Shown: positions 1 through 8,868 of the stretch, piece after piece | Layout of the letters: every line of letters begins with the position of its first letter | Numbering within the stretch: the stretch's first letter is position 1 | Assembly (NCBI RefSeq): GCF_964026575.1 | Contig: NZ_OZ032161.1 | Span: 1,446,721 to 1,510,720, forward strand | Length of the DNA: 64,000 nucleotides | From: Candidatus Tisiphia endosymbiont of Melanophora roralis | Lineage (GTDB): Bacteria; Pseudomonadota; Alphaproteobacteria; Rickettsiales; Rickettsiaceae | Direction of reading: 5' to 3' | The notes under the pieces: generated by a model | Told to the model about the DNA's origin: nothing | Databases searched by the model: none | The model's input: the letters and a program-made list of their open reading frames with translations, nothing else | Made by a program: the position numbers and the translations under genes

Positions 1-251
1 GTTGCAAACTTAATAAAATCTGTATCTTGTAATAAATTTATATAACCAAATTCATGTATCTTATCTACAGCAGTTCTATTCCTATCCCAAACATTTTTTG
101 TATAAACATCAGCTATTTTAATATTTGTTTCTCCGACTTGCTTTAAAATCATTTCTTCAATAATGAAGTAACGATAGTAAATCATATTTACAATAATGTT
201 TATAAATAAGCCAATGGATGACAGTCTAATAATATATTTATTTTGAATCAT
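1..251 (-). CDS. Membrane protein, N-terminal part (runs off left edge)
   Basis: Read on the minus strand from an ATG at 249-251, an open frame runs without a stop to base 1 (83 residues). It begins MIQNKYIIRLSSIGLFINII: a short cytoplasmic stretch followed by a hydrophobic segment, then a polar region (EEMILKQVGETNIKIADVYT). That arrangement suits the first membrane helix and the start of the periplasmic sensor part of a histidine kinase or diguanylate cyclase. A kinase next to ctp would agree with gene order I recall in Rickettsia, but no catalytic domain is visible here. The product class is therefore an inference; the open frame itself is seen directly. Confidence 0.45.
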   Translation of the reverse strand, partial: MIQNKYIIRLSSIGLFINIIVNMIYYRYFIIEEMILKQVGETNIKIADVYTKNVWDRNRTAVDKIHEFGYINLLQDTDFIKFA

Positions 252-388
252 TAGGTTTGCACATATATTACTTACACATATAGACACAGGACAATATTAA
301 AGTCATAACTAATAGCTGATATTTCCTTTGTAACCTTATCATTCCTAATCACGCGAATTCGCATAGGCGTCAACTTAAGAATCTAGCA

Positions 389-482
389 TGTCATTGCGAG
401 GAGACCATAAGGTCAACGAAGCAATCTATATGACAAGTTTCATGGATTGCCACGCTCACGTACGTTCGCTCGCTAATAGACG
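389..482 (+). repeat. GTCATTGCGAGGAG palindromic element, copy 1
   Basis: Starts TGTCATTGCGAGGAG, contains GAAGCAATCT and GGATTGCC as an internal stem, and ends CTCGCTAATAGACGG. Four further copies lie at 4213-4303, 8291-8417, 12115-12202 and 32619-32760. The right arm CGCTAATAGACG no longer pairs exactly with the left arm; three other copies share this same altered arm. Confidence 0.8.
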
Positions 483-655
483 GTTTTTTAACTTTCAACA
501 GTTATGCCCAATTACCCTACCCATTGTATACTGCTCGTAAATGAAGAGTTGGTAGACGATAGTATAACTTCAAGAAGAGCTAGGCAGTAGCAAAGTCGAG
601 CTGCTAGGCGTACATGAGTAACGGAGCAGCTTCGATCTTTGGTCGCGGGAACGCC

Positions 656-682
656 AATTCTTGAAGTTCTACCTGAGTATAC
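656..682 (-). repeat. 27-bp inverted repeat, left arm (partner 4130-4156)
   Basis: The reverse complement begins GTATACTCAGGTAGAACTTC and continues AAGAATT; it matches 4130-4156 base for base. The two arms lie just outside ctp and parE and point in opposite directions, bracketing the pair of genes. Confidence 0.8.
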
Positions 683-685
683 CCT

Positions 686-2065
686 TTATTTTTTCAATTC
701 ATTACTACTTTTATTAGTCAAGATTAATCCCATAATTAAATCATAAGCTCTAGCAAATTGATAATCTTTTTTATAAAGATCAGATAATTGTTCTAGAGTA
801 TTTTTTGGTTTGGTATTTTTTGTAATATCATTTGTTTTCTTAATAAGTTCTTTATTTTTATCTGTAGTATCTACTTTTTTATCATCGTTTTTATTATTAT
901 CGTTTTTTAGATAATTCTTTAGAGAAGATTCAGAAAATCTCACATCTGTTGATTTTGTTTCGGGATACTCAACTTTTGCCATCTCAACCACTATGTCAGG
1001 TTCAATACCCTCTGCTTGAATTGAACGACCACTAGGAGTGTAATATTTAGCTGTTGTAAGCTTTATAGCAGCTCTAGGACTAATTGTAGCAAAGCTTTGT
1101 ACGGACCCTTTACCAAAAGATTTTGTTCCAAGTATTACTGCTCTTTTATGATCTTGCAATGCACCAGCTACGATTTCTGCAGCTGAAGCAGATCCAACAT
1201 TAATAAGAGCAACAATAGGGACAGATGGTGCTTTTTCTGCAAATTTATTACTAGTCAATACTGAGTTACTATTTTTGCTTCTGCCTTTGGTAGTAACGAT
1301 TACCCCAGAATCAATAAAATATTCGCTAACCGCAACAGCCTGATCTAACAGACCACCACCATTATTACGTAGGTCTAAGATAATACCTTTTAGACCATTT
1401 TTACTTTCATTTTTTAAAGTTTTTATAGATTTTTTTAATTCTGAAATAGTATGTTCATTAAAACTCCCTATCCTTACGTAAGCGATATTATTTCTTTCTA
1501 AATGGGCTTTTACTGGTGTAATTGTAACTATTTCTCTAGTAAGTTCAATTTCCTTTGGCTTACTTTCACCTTCCGTGATTACCAATAATTTTACCTTTGC
1601 CCCTGGTTCTCCACGCATCTCTCTGACCGCTTTATTAAATCCTAAATTTGATACAAACTCATCATTAACCCCCACAATATAGTCTCCAGCTTTTATACCT
1701 GCCCTATAAGCGGGTAGATCATCAATAGGGGAAATGACTTTGATAGCACTATTGTCATATTGCACTTCAACACCAATACCTCCAAATTCTCCTTTAGTGT
1801 GGTCAAGAAAATATTCTAGATCCTCATCAGTAATGTAGTTAGAATGAGGATCTAGCGAAGTTAACATGCCATCTATAGCTGCATCAGTCATTTTTTGTTT
1901 TTCAGGTTCTTGGACATAGTCTCTATTAACACGTTCAAAGATATCTTGGAATTGTTTTAAATAAGCTGAATCTGGTAATTCTTTCTTCTTTACTTCTTCA
2001 GCAAATGTTATATTAGAAAAAATGATAGAACTTGATAATAATATTGTAATTAAACGTAAGAACAT
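686..2065 (-). CDS. ctp: C-terminal processing protease (S41 family)
   Basis: Periplasmic tail-specific serine protease of 459 residues that trims or degrades envelope proteins from their C-terminus. An N-terminal signal peptide is visible (hydrophobic run ending SNITFAEE). A PDZ domain follows at roughly residues 85-180 (GGIGVEV, GIKAGDYIVGVND, MRGEPGAKVKL). The S41 catalytic core contains LRNNGGGLLDQAV, the nucleophile region VGSASAAEIVAGAL and the general-base lysine in TKSFGKGSVQ, so the Ser/Lys pair is present. The Asn/Lys-rich tail is low complexity. The gene ends 42 bases before parE on the same strand and may be transcribed with it. Length and domain order are normal for the family. 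The start is the ATG preceded by a GGAGT-like ribosome site (ACAGGAGTACT). Confidence 0.95.
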   Translation of the reverse strand: MFLRLITILLSSSIIFSNITFAEEVKKKELPDSAYLKQFQDIFERVNRDYVQEPEKQKMTDAAIDGMLTSLDPHSNYITDEDLEYFLDHTKGEFGGIGVEVQYDNSAIKVISPIDDLPAYRAGIKAGDYIVGVNDEFVSNLGFNKAVREMRGEPGAKVKLLVITEGESKPKEIELTREIVTITPVKAHLERNNIAYVRIGSFNEHTISELKKSIKTLKNESKNGLKGIILDLRNNGGGLLDQAVAVSEYFIDSGVIVTTKGRSKNSNSVLTSNKFAEKAPSVPIVALINVGSASAAEIVAGALQDHKRAVILGTKSFGKGSVQSFATISPRAAIKLTTAKYYTPSGRSIQAEGIEPDIVVEMAKVEYPETKSTDVRFSESSLKNYLKNDNNKNDDKKVDTTDKNKELIKKTNDITKNTKPKNTLEQLSDLYKKDYQFARAYDLIMGLILTNKSSNELKK

Positions 2066-2107
2066 AGTACTCCTGTAATTTATAAGTAGTTGGTAGATGA
2101 TGCAATT

Positions 2108-4090
2108 TTAAATATCTAGATTATTTATAATAGTATCCATTTTAATTAAAGCCTGATCATAAATAAACTGGAAACGTTTTTCTGGTTTCTTGCCCATAAG
2201 ATTGTCTACCATCTTAGCAATATTATCAAAATCATCTATAGTAACTTTTAAAAGTGACCTATTTTTTGGATTCATTGTTGTTTCTTTTAACTGAGCTGGC
2301 ATCATTTCCCCCAGTCCCTTAAATCTACCAATGTCTATTTTAGCTTTACTATTTTTTAATAATCTAGCAGTTAAATCAGTCTTTTGTTGATCATTTACTG
2401 CATAGTAAGTTTTATTAGACTGTGTTAGTCGATAAAGTGGTGGTTTTGCAATATATAAATGACCCGATGATACTAGCTTTGGCATACGAAGGTAAAAAAA
2501 CGTCATTAACAGTGAGGCGATGTGAGCTCCGTCAACATCAGCATCTGTCATAATTATTATTTTTTCATAACGTAAATTTTCTTCTCGGTAATTTTTAAGA
2601 CTACCGCATGCTAGTGCTACTTCTAGATCTTGAATTTCTTGATTATTAGTAATCTTTTCTAGAGTTGCATTGGCAACATTTAGGATTTTGCCCCGAAGGG
2701 GCAAAATAGCTTGTGTTTCTCGATCTCTTGCCTGCTTAGCTGATCCTCCAGCTGAATCTCCCTCAACCAAAAATAGCTCCGTCCCATTAGGAGACGTTCT
2801 TGTACAATCGGCTAATTTACCTGGTAGTCGCAATTTTTGTGTAGCAGTTTTACGTAAGGTATTTTTTTCATTACGCTTATTTATTCGGAATTCAGCAATA
2901 TTGACTATATGCTCAACTAATTGGTTTGCGGCTACTTTATTACTGCTCAACCAATGATCAAAATGATCCTTAATAATGTTTTCTACTATTTTATTAACCC
3001 CTGGTGAAACCAATTTTTCTTTTGTTTGTCCTTGAAATATTGGATCCTGGATAAATATAGAGAGAACAATAGAAGAAGTTTCAAGAATATCTTCAATAGT
3101 AAGTATAGTTGTTTTTTTATTACCTATCATTTCGCCGTATATTTTTAAGCCGCGAAGTAATGCATTACGCAAACCTTGTTCATGAGTTCCGCCAAGGGGG
3201 GTGGGAATAGTGTTACAATATGATTGTATGAAGGGTTGGTATTCATTTTTATGCCACGCAATTGCCCATTCCACTTTTACGTGATCTTGGTCCCAGTCAA
3301 TATTACCACAAAAAATCTCTCCACTAACTAAATCGTCATGATTTATTTTTGATATTAAATAATCCTTCAAACCATTTGGAAAATGGATCAGAGCTGTTGT
3401 CGGTACATCACTTTTAGTCTCAATCTCACATTGCCACTCTATCGTTACTCCCCTGTACAAATAGGCCTTTGATTTAGCTAATTCGTATATTTTTTTAGGA
3501 GAGAAACATGATTTTTCACCAAAAATTTCTGGGTCAGGATGAAAATTTATAGATGTTCCCTTTAATTTTTTTGCAACATCTTCACTTTCTAAATCATTCA
3601 ATTTATGCCCTTTAGAATAAGATTGCTTAAATAATTTACCCTGCTTGTACACTTTAACTTCTAAATAGTCTGATAAAGCATTAACAACAGAAATACCAAC
3701 TCCGTGTAATCCACCTGCTGTTTGGTATACATTATTCGCAAATTTACCTCCCGAGTGGAGCTGAGTTAGAATCACCTCCAAAGCAGATTTTTCAGGAAAT
3801 TTGGGGTGATTATCGACAGGAATTCCTCTACCATTATCAGAAATAGTGATACTGTTATCCACATGCATTTTTATGGTTATAATGTTAGCAAAACCAGCAA
3901 CAGCTTCATCCATAGCATTATCCAGTACTTCCGAAACAAGATGATGCATAGCATTTTCGTCTGTTCCGCCAATATACATACCAGGACGCTTGCGTACGGG
4001 TTCAAGCCCTTCTAATACTTCAATATCTTTTGCAGTATATGAATTATTAATTTTAGGCTTTTTATCATTAAAACTAAATAGATCAGACAT
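2108..4090 (-). CDS. parE: DNA topoisomerase IV subunit B
   Basis: ATPase subunit of topoisomerase IV, which decatenates daughter chromosomes together with ParC. The GHKL ATPase is at the N-terminus (EVLDNAMDEAVAG, DNGRGIPVDNHP, TAGGLHGVGISVVNALS) followed by the transducer domain (QTKEKL). The TOPRIM domain has LFLVEGDSAGGSAKQARDR and TDADVDGAHI, and PLRGKILNV lies between them. The 660 residues and the short form without the GyrB-type insertion favour ParE over GyrB, as does the end shortly after IGRFKGLGEM. It lies upstream of ctp on the same strand. The start is the ATG at 4088-4090. Nothing looks damaged. Confidence 0.93.
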   Translation of the reverse strand: MSDLFSFNDKKPKINNSYTAKDIEVLEGLEPVRKRPGMYIGGTDENAMHHLVSEVLDNAMDEAVAGFANIITIKMHVDNSITISDNGRGIPVDNHPKFPEKSALEVILTQLHSGGKFANNVYQTAGGLHGVGISVVNALSDYLEVKVYKQGKLFKQSYSKGHKLNDLESEDVAKKLKGTSINFHPDPEIFGEKSCFSPKKIYELAKSKAYLYRGVTIEWQCEIETKSDVPTTALIHFPNGLKDYLISKINHDDLVSGEIFCGNIDWDQDHVKVEWAIAWHKNEYQPFIQSYCNTIPTPLGGTHEQGLRNALLRGLKIYGEMIGNKKTTILTIEDILETSSIVLSIFIQDPIFQGQTKEKLVSPGVNKIVENIIKDHFDHWLSSNKVAANQLVEHIVNIAEFRINKRNEKNTLRKTATQKLRLPGKLADCTRTSPNGTELFLVEGDSAGGSAKQARDRETQAILPLRGKILNVANATLEKITNNQEIQDLEVALACGSLKNYREENLRYEKIIIMTDADVDGAHIASLLMTFFYLRMPKLVSSGHLYIAKPPLYRLTQSNKTYYAVNDQQKTDLTARLLKNSKAKIDIGRFKGLGEMMPAQLKETTMNPKNRSLLKVTIDDFDNIAKMVDNLMGKKPEKRFQFIYDQALIKMDTIINNLDI

Positions 4091-4129
4091 ATTATGGTAT
4101 TAACTTACAAGTTTTTCCAAATCATTCGA

Positions 4130-4400
4130 GTATACTCAGGTAGAACTTCAAGAATTAAGGTCGTCGTGTCAAAGGCACAACTGTTGAAAGTTTACAAATA
4201 CCTATACCACAGCGTCATTGCGAGGAGACCGTAGATCGACGAAGCAATCTATATGACAAGCTTTATGGATTGCCATGCTCACGTACGTTCGCTCGCAATG
4301 ACGGTTTAAGCCTTACCACAGCACTTCGCGATGACGATTTTTTAACTTTCAACAGTTGTGCCCTGAAGACGACAACGCAATTCTTGATTTTCATCGAGTA
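4130..4400. repeat. Composite repeat between parE and the HIG1-type gene
   Basis: Begins with the right arm of the 27-bp inverted repeat (4130-4156) and continues with GGCACAACTGTTGAAAGTT at about 4174-4192. The reverse complement of this motif returns near 4340-4362 (AACTTTCAACAGTTGTGCC), so these two form an outer palindrome around a GTCATTGCGAGGAG element (4213-4303). It ends in a TCGAGTATATATACT motif typical of these spacers. No coding capacity is seen. Confidence 0.75.
4213..4303 (+). repeat. GTCATTGCGAGGAG palindromic element, copy 2 (intact ends)
   Basis: The only one of five copies whose ends still pair exactly: CGTCATTGCGAG on the left and CTCGCAATGACG on the right. The interior shares GAAGCAATCTATATGACAAG and GGATTGCC with copy 1. 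It lies inside another inverted repeat, so it is probably nested. Confidence 0.85.
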
Positions 4401-4406
4401 TATATA

Positions 4407-4583
4407 CTATTTTGAAAGATAGAGGAAAGCAAGCAAACATACAGCAACTGCCTGAAATATAACCCGTAGCGACATTAATTTTGAGCTAAATCTTTTATCA
4501 AATTTTCCACCAATAGCCATAGATACAATCCCTATCACTAAGACTAATGTAGTCAAGCTTAAAGCAATTAATGTATATATCAT
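4407..4583 (-). CDS. Small twin-transmembrane protein, HIG1 domain
   Basis: A 58-residue frame, ATG at 4581-4583 with GAGGA seven bases upstream, stop TAG at 4407-4409. The sequence has two hydrophobic segments (about residues 2-24 and 40-56) separated by a short charged turn, GGKFDKRFSSKLMSLRV. This pattern is characteristic of the HIG1 (hypoxia-induced gene) domain found in small alphaproteobacterial membrane proteins, whose mitochondrial relatives associate with cytochrome oxidase. It sits on the same strand as the flanking genes but is separated from parE by repeats. The ORF and membrane pattern are seen directly; the oxidase connection is inferred from the family. Confidence 0.75.
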   Translation of the reverse strand: MIYTLIALSLTTLVLVIGIVSMAIGGKFDKRFSSKLMSLRVIFQAVAVCLLAFLYLSK

Positions 4584-4644
4584 TAAAATTCCTCGAAAGA
4601 GTTATTATAACCTATTAACAAATAATATAAAATCCGAAAATTAA

Positions 4645-6924
4645 TTATCTTTCGTTCAAGAGATTTATTGCATCTATACAGGCAAATGTGGCAATTTTTG
4701 TTATCTCACTTGCCGATGATCCCATTTGTACTATTTGTACCGGATATTCAAAACCATTAATTATTGGTCCTATAAAAACACCTCCAGCTAATTCTTGCAG
4801 CAGTTGTGTTGATATTGCAGCCGAATGTAGACCGGGCATAATTAATACATTAGCAGAACCTGATAGCCTACAAAACTTATATGAATTACGATTAGGGTTC
4901 AGAGCAACATTAGCTGACATTTCACCATCATATTCAAAATCTAGACTCATACTATCTAAAATTCTAACAGCTTCCCGTACTCTATTTGCCTTTTCCCTCA
5001 TTGGATTACCAAAAGTTGAGAAAGAAAGTAGTGCAACCTTTGGCGTCATTCCCATATTTTTTGCTATATTAGCAGTCTGCAAGGTTATTTCTACAATGTC
5101 CTGCTCATTTGGCAGTTCAGCCACACTATTATCAGCAATAATTATATTATGCTCCTTGGCAATCAGAATGGAATAGCCTAAAATTCTGTTATTTTCTTTG
5201 GCTTCCATTACCTTCATAATATCCTCTAAGCTACTATAATAGCTCTTTGTAACACCAGTAACCATACAATCAGCATCGCCACAAGCTACCATGATAGCCG
5301 AGAATATATTTCTATCACTTTTAACTAGTCTAGCACAGTCACGGTATAAGTAACCTTTACGCTGTAACCGGCTATAAAGAGTATCTATATATTTATCAAG
5401 ATTTTGGTTAATAGCAGCATTCATTATGGTAATACCATCTAAATCATAATTCATACCTATTCTATTTAAAACAGCAGATATTTTATCATATCTACCAACT
5501 AGGATAGGATGAGCATGCGAAGCATCCCGCATGCTCATAGCAGCTATGATTACCTCTTCCTCCTCACCTTCAGCAAAAACTATTCTTTGAGGTGTTGACT
5601 GTTGAATTCTCTCAAATAATAGATTCATGTAATGAGAGGTAGGATTTAACCTACTTTCCAGCTCCTTTGCATAATTCTTAACATCAAATTCGGTAATTTT
5701 AGCAACCCCACTATCTATAGCAGCTTTAGCTACCGCTACCGGAACAGTGGTAATTAATCTTGGATCAAATGGTACAGGAATTATGTAATCTGGACCAAAA
5801 ACCATTTTTTTACCAGGATATGCTTTATAAACTTCATTCGGAACAGCTTGTCTTGCTAATTCAGCTAAAGAAGTTGCTGCCGCTATTTTCATTTCCTGAT
5901 TAATAGTAGTAGCTCTAACATCTAAAGCTCCACGGAAAATATATGGAAATCCCATAACATTATTAATCTGATTATTATAATCAGAGCGTCCGGTAGCAAT
6001 AATCGCATCGCTTCTAACTAGCTGTATATCCTCCGGAGTAATCTCTGGGTCTGGATTAGCCATGGCAAAAATGATAGGATTTGCAGCCATGCTAGCTACC
6101 ATTTCTTTCGATACTGTTCCTTTAACGGATAAACCAAGGAATACATCGGCTGACTTCATAGCATCACTCAGAGTCCTGAGATCGGTCTCGACTGCATATA
6201 ATTCTTTCCATTTGTTCATGCCTTCTTGCCGACCTTGGTAAACTACCCCAATTTTATCACATAGTATAACATTTTTTTTGTCCACACTAAGAGCAATTAG
6301 TAATTCAATGCAAGCAATTGCCGCTGCCCCTGCACCACTTATGACAATTTTTAGACTATCAAGTGAACGATTGGTAAGATAAGCTGCATTAATTAAACCT
6401 GCAGCAGCAATAATAGCCGTACCATGCTGATCATCATGAAAAACCGGTATCTGCATACAGCTTTTTAATTTTTCTTCAATTATAAAACATTCAGGAGATT
6501 TAATATCTTCTAAATTAATACCTCCAAAACTGTAATTAAGATATTTTACTGCATTAACAAACTCATCAGGGTCAGTCGTATCTATTTCAAGATCAATAGA
6601 ATCAATATCAGCAAAGTTCTTGAATAAAACGGCTTTTCCTTCCATTACGGGTTTCGACGCAGCTGCCCCTATACTACCAAGACCAAGAACTGCCGTACCG
6701 TTAGTTATTACAGCAACTAAGTTGCCTCTAGCAGTATATTTATAAATATCATCTATATTTTTCGCAATTTCGAGACACGGAGCTGCTACCCCTGGCGAAT
6801 AAGCCAAAGCCAAGTCATGTGCAGTATCCAAAGGCTTAGTTGCCGCAATAGCAATTTTGCCTGGCTTACCTTTTTGATGATATTCTAAGGCTTTGAGATA
6901 ATTTATTTTATTCATTTCACCCAT
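4645..6924 (-). CDS. maeB: NADP-dependent malic enzyme with phosphotransacetylase-like tail
   Basis: Oxidative decarboxylation of malate to pyruvate with NADP reduction, feeding acetyl-CoA in an organism without glycolysis. The 759 residues comprise the malic enzyme domain (residues 1 to about 430: [45 protein letters not shown]) and a C-terminal domain related to phosphate acetyltransferase ([34 protein letters not shown]). This fused form is common in alphaproteobacteria, where the tail is usually regulatory. The start ATG at 6922-6924 has AAGGAA about eight bases upstream. There are no internal breaks. It is followed on the same strand by the HIG1-type gene, 61 bases away. Confidence 0.95.
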   Translation of the reverse strand: MGEMNKINYLKALEYHQKGKPGKIAIAATKPLDTAHDLALAYSPGVAAPCLEIAKNIDDIYKYTARGNLVAVITNGTAVLGLGSIGAAASKPVMEGKAVLFKNFADIDSIDLEIDTTDPDEFVNAVKYLNYSFGGINLEDIKSPECFIIEEKLKSCMQIPVFHDDQHGTAIIAAAGLINAAYLTNRSLDSLKIVISGAGAAAIACIELLIALSVDKKNVILCDKIGVVYQGRQEGMNKWKELYAVETDLRTLSDAMKSADVFLGLSVKGTVSKEMVASMAANPIIFAMANPDPEITPEDIQLVRSDAIIATGRSDYNNQINNVMGFPYIFRGALDVRATTINQEMKIAAATSLAELARQAVPNEVYKAYPGKKMVFGPDYIIPVPFDPRLITTVPVAVAKAAIDSGVAKITEFDVKNYAKELESRLNPTSHYMNLLFERIQQSTPQRIVFAEGEEEEVIIAAMSMRDASHAHPILVGRYDKISAVLNRIGMNYDLDGITIMNAAINQNLDKYIDTLYSRLQRKGYLYRDCARLVKSDRNIFSAIMVACGDADCMVTGVTKSYYSSLEDIMKVMEAKENNRILGYSILIAKEHNIIIADNSVAELPNEQDIVEITLQTANIAKNMGMTPKVALLSFSTFGNPMREKANRVREAVRILDSMSLDFEYDGEMSANVALNPNRNSYKFCRLSGSANVLIMPGLHSAAISTQLLQELAGGVFIGPIINGFEYPVQIVQMGSSASEITKIATFACIDAINLLNER

Positions 6925-6966
6925 GATGTTATTCCTTCTTAATTACTGCAAGTGTTTATTAACCTC

Positions 6967-7208
6967 ATTATTGGATTAAAATTAAAAATTTTAATCCAAT
7001 AATGGCTAGAATATCAGAAAAATGCATTCTTGAAGCGGCTGGTACGAATGCATTTTAATCTATTATCGCTAATCATCTTATTTTTATACCAATAAAAATA
7101 AGATGATTAGCAAATGAAATATTTAACAATCAGGCGTGATAGCCGCTTTAAGCCTGATTGTTTACATTCTCATTCCAATTTCGGATTAATGAAATTAATC
7201 CGAAATTG
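6967..7208. repeat. Cluster of five hairpins upstream of maeB
   Basis: Five palindromes in a row: 6967-7003 (perfect, ATTATTGGATTAAAATT arms), 7019-7056 (stem AAAATGCATTC, loop TTGAAGCGGCTGGTAC), 7068-7111 (GCTAATCATCTTATTTTTAT arms), 7125-7162 (stem AACAATCAGGC, loop with AGCCGCTTT) and 7176-7208 (CAATTTCGGATTAAT arms). The cluster starts after AACCTC. Hairpins with an AGCGGC-type loop alternate with loop-poor long palindromes, as in the cluster at 25994-26291. Confidence 0.85.
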
Positions 7209-7218
7209 AGTTTATTAG

Positions 7219-8148
7219 TTATATCATCCACATAAGAACTGACAATGATACTATTGAAAAAAGTGTTGTGAACGTAATGATTGATGCCATAGATTCCGGA
7301 TCACCACCAAGCTGGCGTGATAGAACGTAAGCCGTGCTAGCACACGGCAGGCAGCTATACAGGACACCAACTGATTTAGCAGTACCAGTTATTGACATTA
7401 GTGACAACACAATTATTGTGACAACAGGAAAAGCCACTAACTTAACAAAACTAGTAAGCAATACATTTTGTAAAATAGCACCACGCATAAAAAATTTGAG
7501 ACTTGCCCCAACATTTAGCATACCTATAGCTAAAGCAGAGTTGGACAAGCTAGATAAGGTTTTTTTTATACCAAGATGTAATTCTAAACCAGAATAATTA
7601 AAAAGAAATCCAATTATACTAGCTATAATCAAGGGATTTTGTACTATCAATTTAAGTATCAATATAAAGCTAGCTTTAGGCGACTTAGCTACTGAACTAT
7701 CAGGGATATAACGTGCAAAAATCATTACTGATATGATATTAGTAAAAATGATCATATAGGATGAAATCACAGATACTATAGCAAGTCCCTCCTGACCCAA
7801 AAGAGGACTACTAACACCAAAAAAGATATAACTATTAAAACGTATTGCACCTTGGAAAGTTGAAGTAAACTGAACCTTGTCAAAATTGGTTTTCTTCTGA
7901 TAAATAATTAAAGCCAAAGAAATAATAGAGGTGGAGATGATTAATGCAAATACCAGTTTTATTATAGACGATGCATTTAAATCGGCTGCAGATATATTAT
8001 TAAAAAGCATAATAGGGAAAAGAAAAAAATATGATAATTTCTCTAATCCTCGCCAAAATTCTTCAGAAGTCAACCATTTCCTTTTGATAATACTACCAAA
8101 CAAGGGAATCAACAAAACAGGTAATGTACTAGAGAAGATTTCGTTCAT
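7219..8148 (-). CDS. AEC-family transporter (auxin efflux carrier type)
   Basis: Polytopic inner-membrane permease of about 309 residues from the chosen ATG at 8146-8148 (MNEIFSSTLPVLLIPLFGS). An upstream ATG in frame at 8220 would add 24 residues, but that stretch coincides with a palindromic repeat and does not look like part of the family. Around ten hydrophobic segments are visible. The second half has the pattern LSSLSNSALAIGMLNVGASL and a late CLPCASTAYVLSRQLGGD, typical of the AEC fold. Members export or import organic acids such as malate; given the neighbouring malic enzyme, a dicarboxylate is an attractive but unproven substrate. Confidence 0.75.
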   Translation of the reverse strand: MNEIFSSTLPVLLIPLFGSIIKRKWLTSEEFWRGLEKLSYFFLFPIMLFNNISAADLNASSIIKLVFALIISTSIISLALIIYQKKTNFDKVQFTSTFQGAIRFNSYIFFGVSSPLLGQEGLAIVSVISSYMIIFTNIISVMIFARYIPDSSVAKSPKASFILILKLIVQNPLIIASIIGFLFNYSGLELHLGIKKTLSSLSNSALAIGMLNVGASLKFFMRGAILQNVLLTSFVKLVAFPVVTIIVLSLMSITGTAKSVGVLYSCLPCASTAYVLSRQLGGDPESMASIITFTTLFSIVSLSVLMWMI

Positions 8149-8218
8149 CAGTTTACAATTATCCCAATTACCAATTGCTAGACAATTAGCAATTGGCTGT
8201 AAATATATGTTATACCCC

Positions 8219-8256
8219 AATTCAGGATAAGAATTGACAAATTCTTATGCCGAATT
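8219..8256. repeat. Long palindrome related to 26135-26172
   Basis: AATTCAGGATAAGAATT pairs with AATTCTTATGCCGAATT, with two mismatches, followed by CGCG. The same sequence with exact pairing (CGGGATAAG/CTTATCCCG) is at 26135-26172. It overlaps the region just upstream of the AEC transporter start and may carry its leader. Confidence 0.7.
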
Positions 8257-8290
8257 CGCGTGTTACTCGATAATCAAGTTTTTCCTTAAC

Positions 8291-8417
8291 CGTCATAGCA
8301 AGGCTCTTTAGATGCCGTGGCGATCTAGGTAAACAGCGAAGCTGTTTTTTTAGAGTAACGCTTCGCGTATCCTAGATTGCCGCGTCGCCGCCTTCAGCGG
8401 CTTCTCGCTAATAGACG
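8291..8417 (+). repeat. GTCATTGCGAGGAG palindromic element, copy 3 (diverged)
   Basis: Begins CGTCATAGCAAGGCTC and ends CTCGCTAATAGACG. The middle has been replaced or expanded by nested palindromes (ACAGCGAAGCTGTTT and GCCGCCTTCAGCGGC). The right arm is identical to those of copies 1, 4 and 5. Confidence 0.7.
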
Positions 8418-8677
8418 TATTTTTTAATAATTCTAAAAAACTTGATTATCGCGTGTTACGATTAAAATTTTACTTCGCATAATATCAGAGTTTGATTGCA
8501 AATCAAGACGTATACTCATCCTGATTTGAGTATACATCAAATTTCTTGATTATTTTGCTTAAATCTTATAGAACTCATAGGGAAGTCTAATGAAGGTTCT
8601 AAGATGAGGGAGCTATTTTTATTGTATGTACCTAAATTAATTATATATAAAATACTTAGTGGAATCAAATATTCTGA

Positions 8678-8840
8678 TATACTCTAGAATAGAAAATCAA
8701 GAATTGCGTTGTCGTCTTCAGGGTTCGTAGGTAGCCAGTACTAAATGTACGCTCCGACCATCGACCCTTCGACTCCTGCTACTATCATGATTTTGATTCT
8801 ATCGTCTATCAACTCTTCATTTACGAGTAGTATATATTCT
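8678..8840 (+). repeat. TATACTC-bounded spacer repeat
   Basis: Left part TATACTCTAGAATAGAAAATC then AAGAATTGCGTTGTCG is almost identical to 32555-32589. The right part (ACTCTTCATTTACGAGTAGTATAT) is the reverse complement of part of the spacer at about 524-552. These modules recur between unrelated genes, so they are a dispersed family rather than a local duplication. Confidence 0.65.
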
Positions 8841-8868
8841 AGTAAACTTAAATTATTTTTAGACCGTG

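Larger units (their letters stand above)
252..685. other. Spacer filled with palindromic repeats, no gene
   Basis: No convincing coding frame. The stretch holds a GTCATTGCGAGGAG-type element (389-482), a segment at about 520-575 whose reverse complement recurs near 8785-8840, and at 656-682 one arm of a 27-bp inverted repeat whose partner is at 4130-4156. The spacer seems to consist mostly of repeat modules joined end to end. Confidence 0.6.
8257..8865. other. Spacer of about 600 bases made of repeats, no gene
   Basis: Contains a degenerate GTCATTGCGAGGAG element (8291-8417). At 8502-8530 there are short palindromic copies of the GTATACTC motif. At 8678-8840 there is a module beginning TATACTCTAGAATAGAAAATC, also found at 32555. 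No open frame with coding character is seen on either strand. The promoter of the yidC operon should lie in the last part but no clear boxes can be assigned. Confidence 0.6.
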
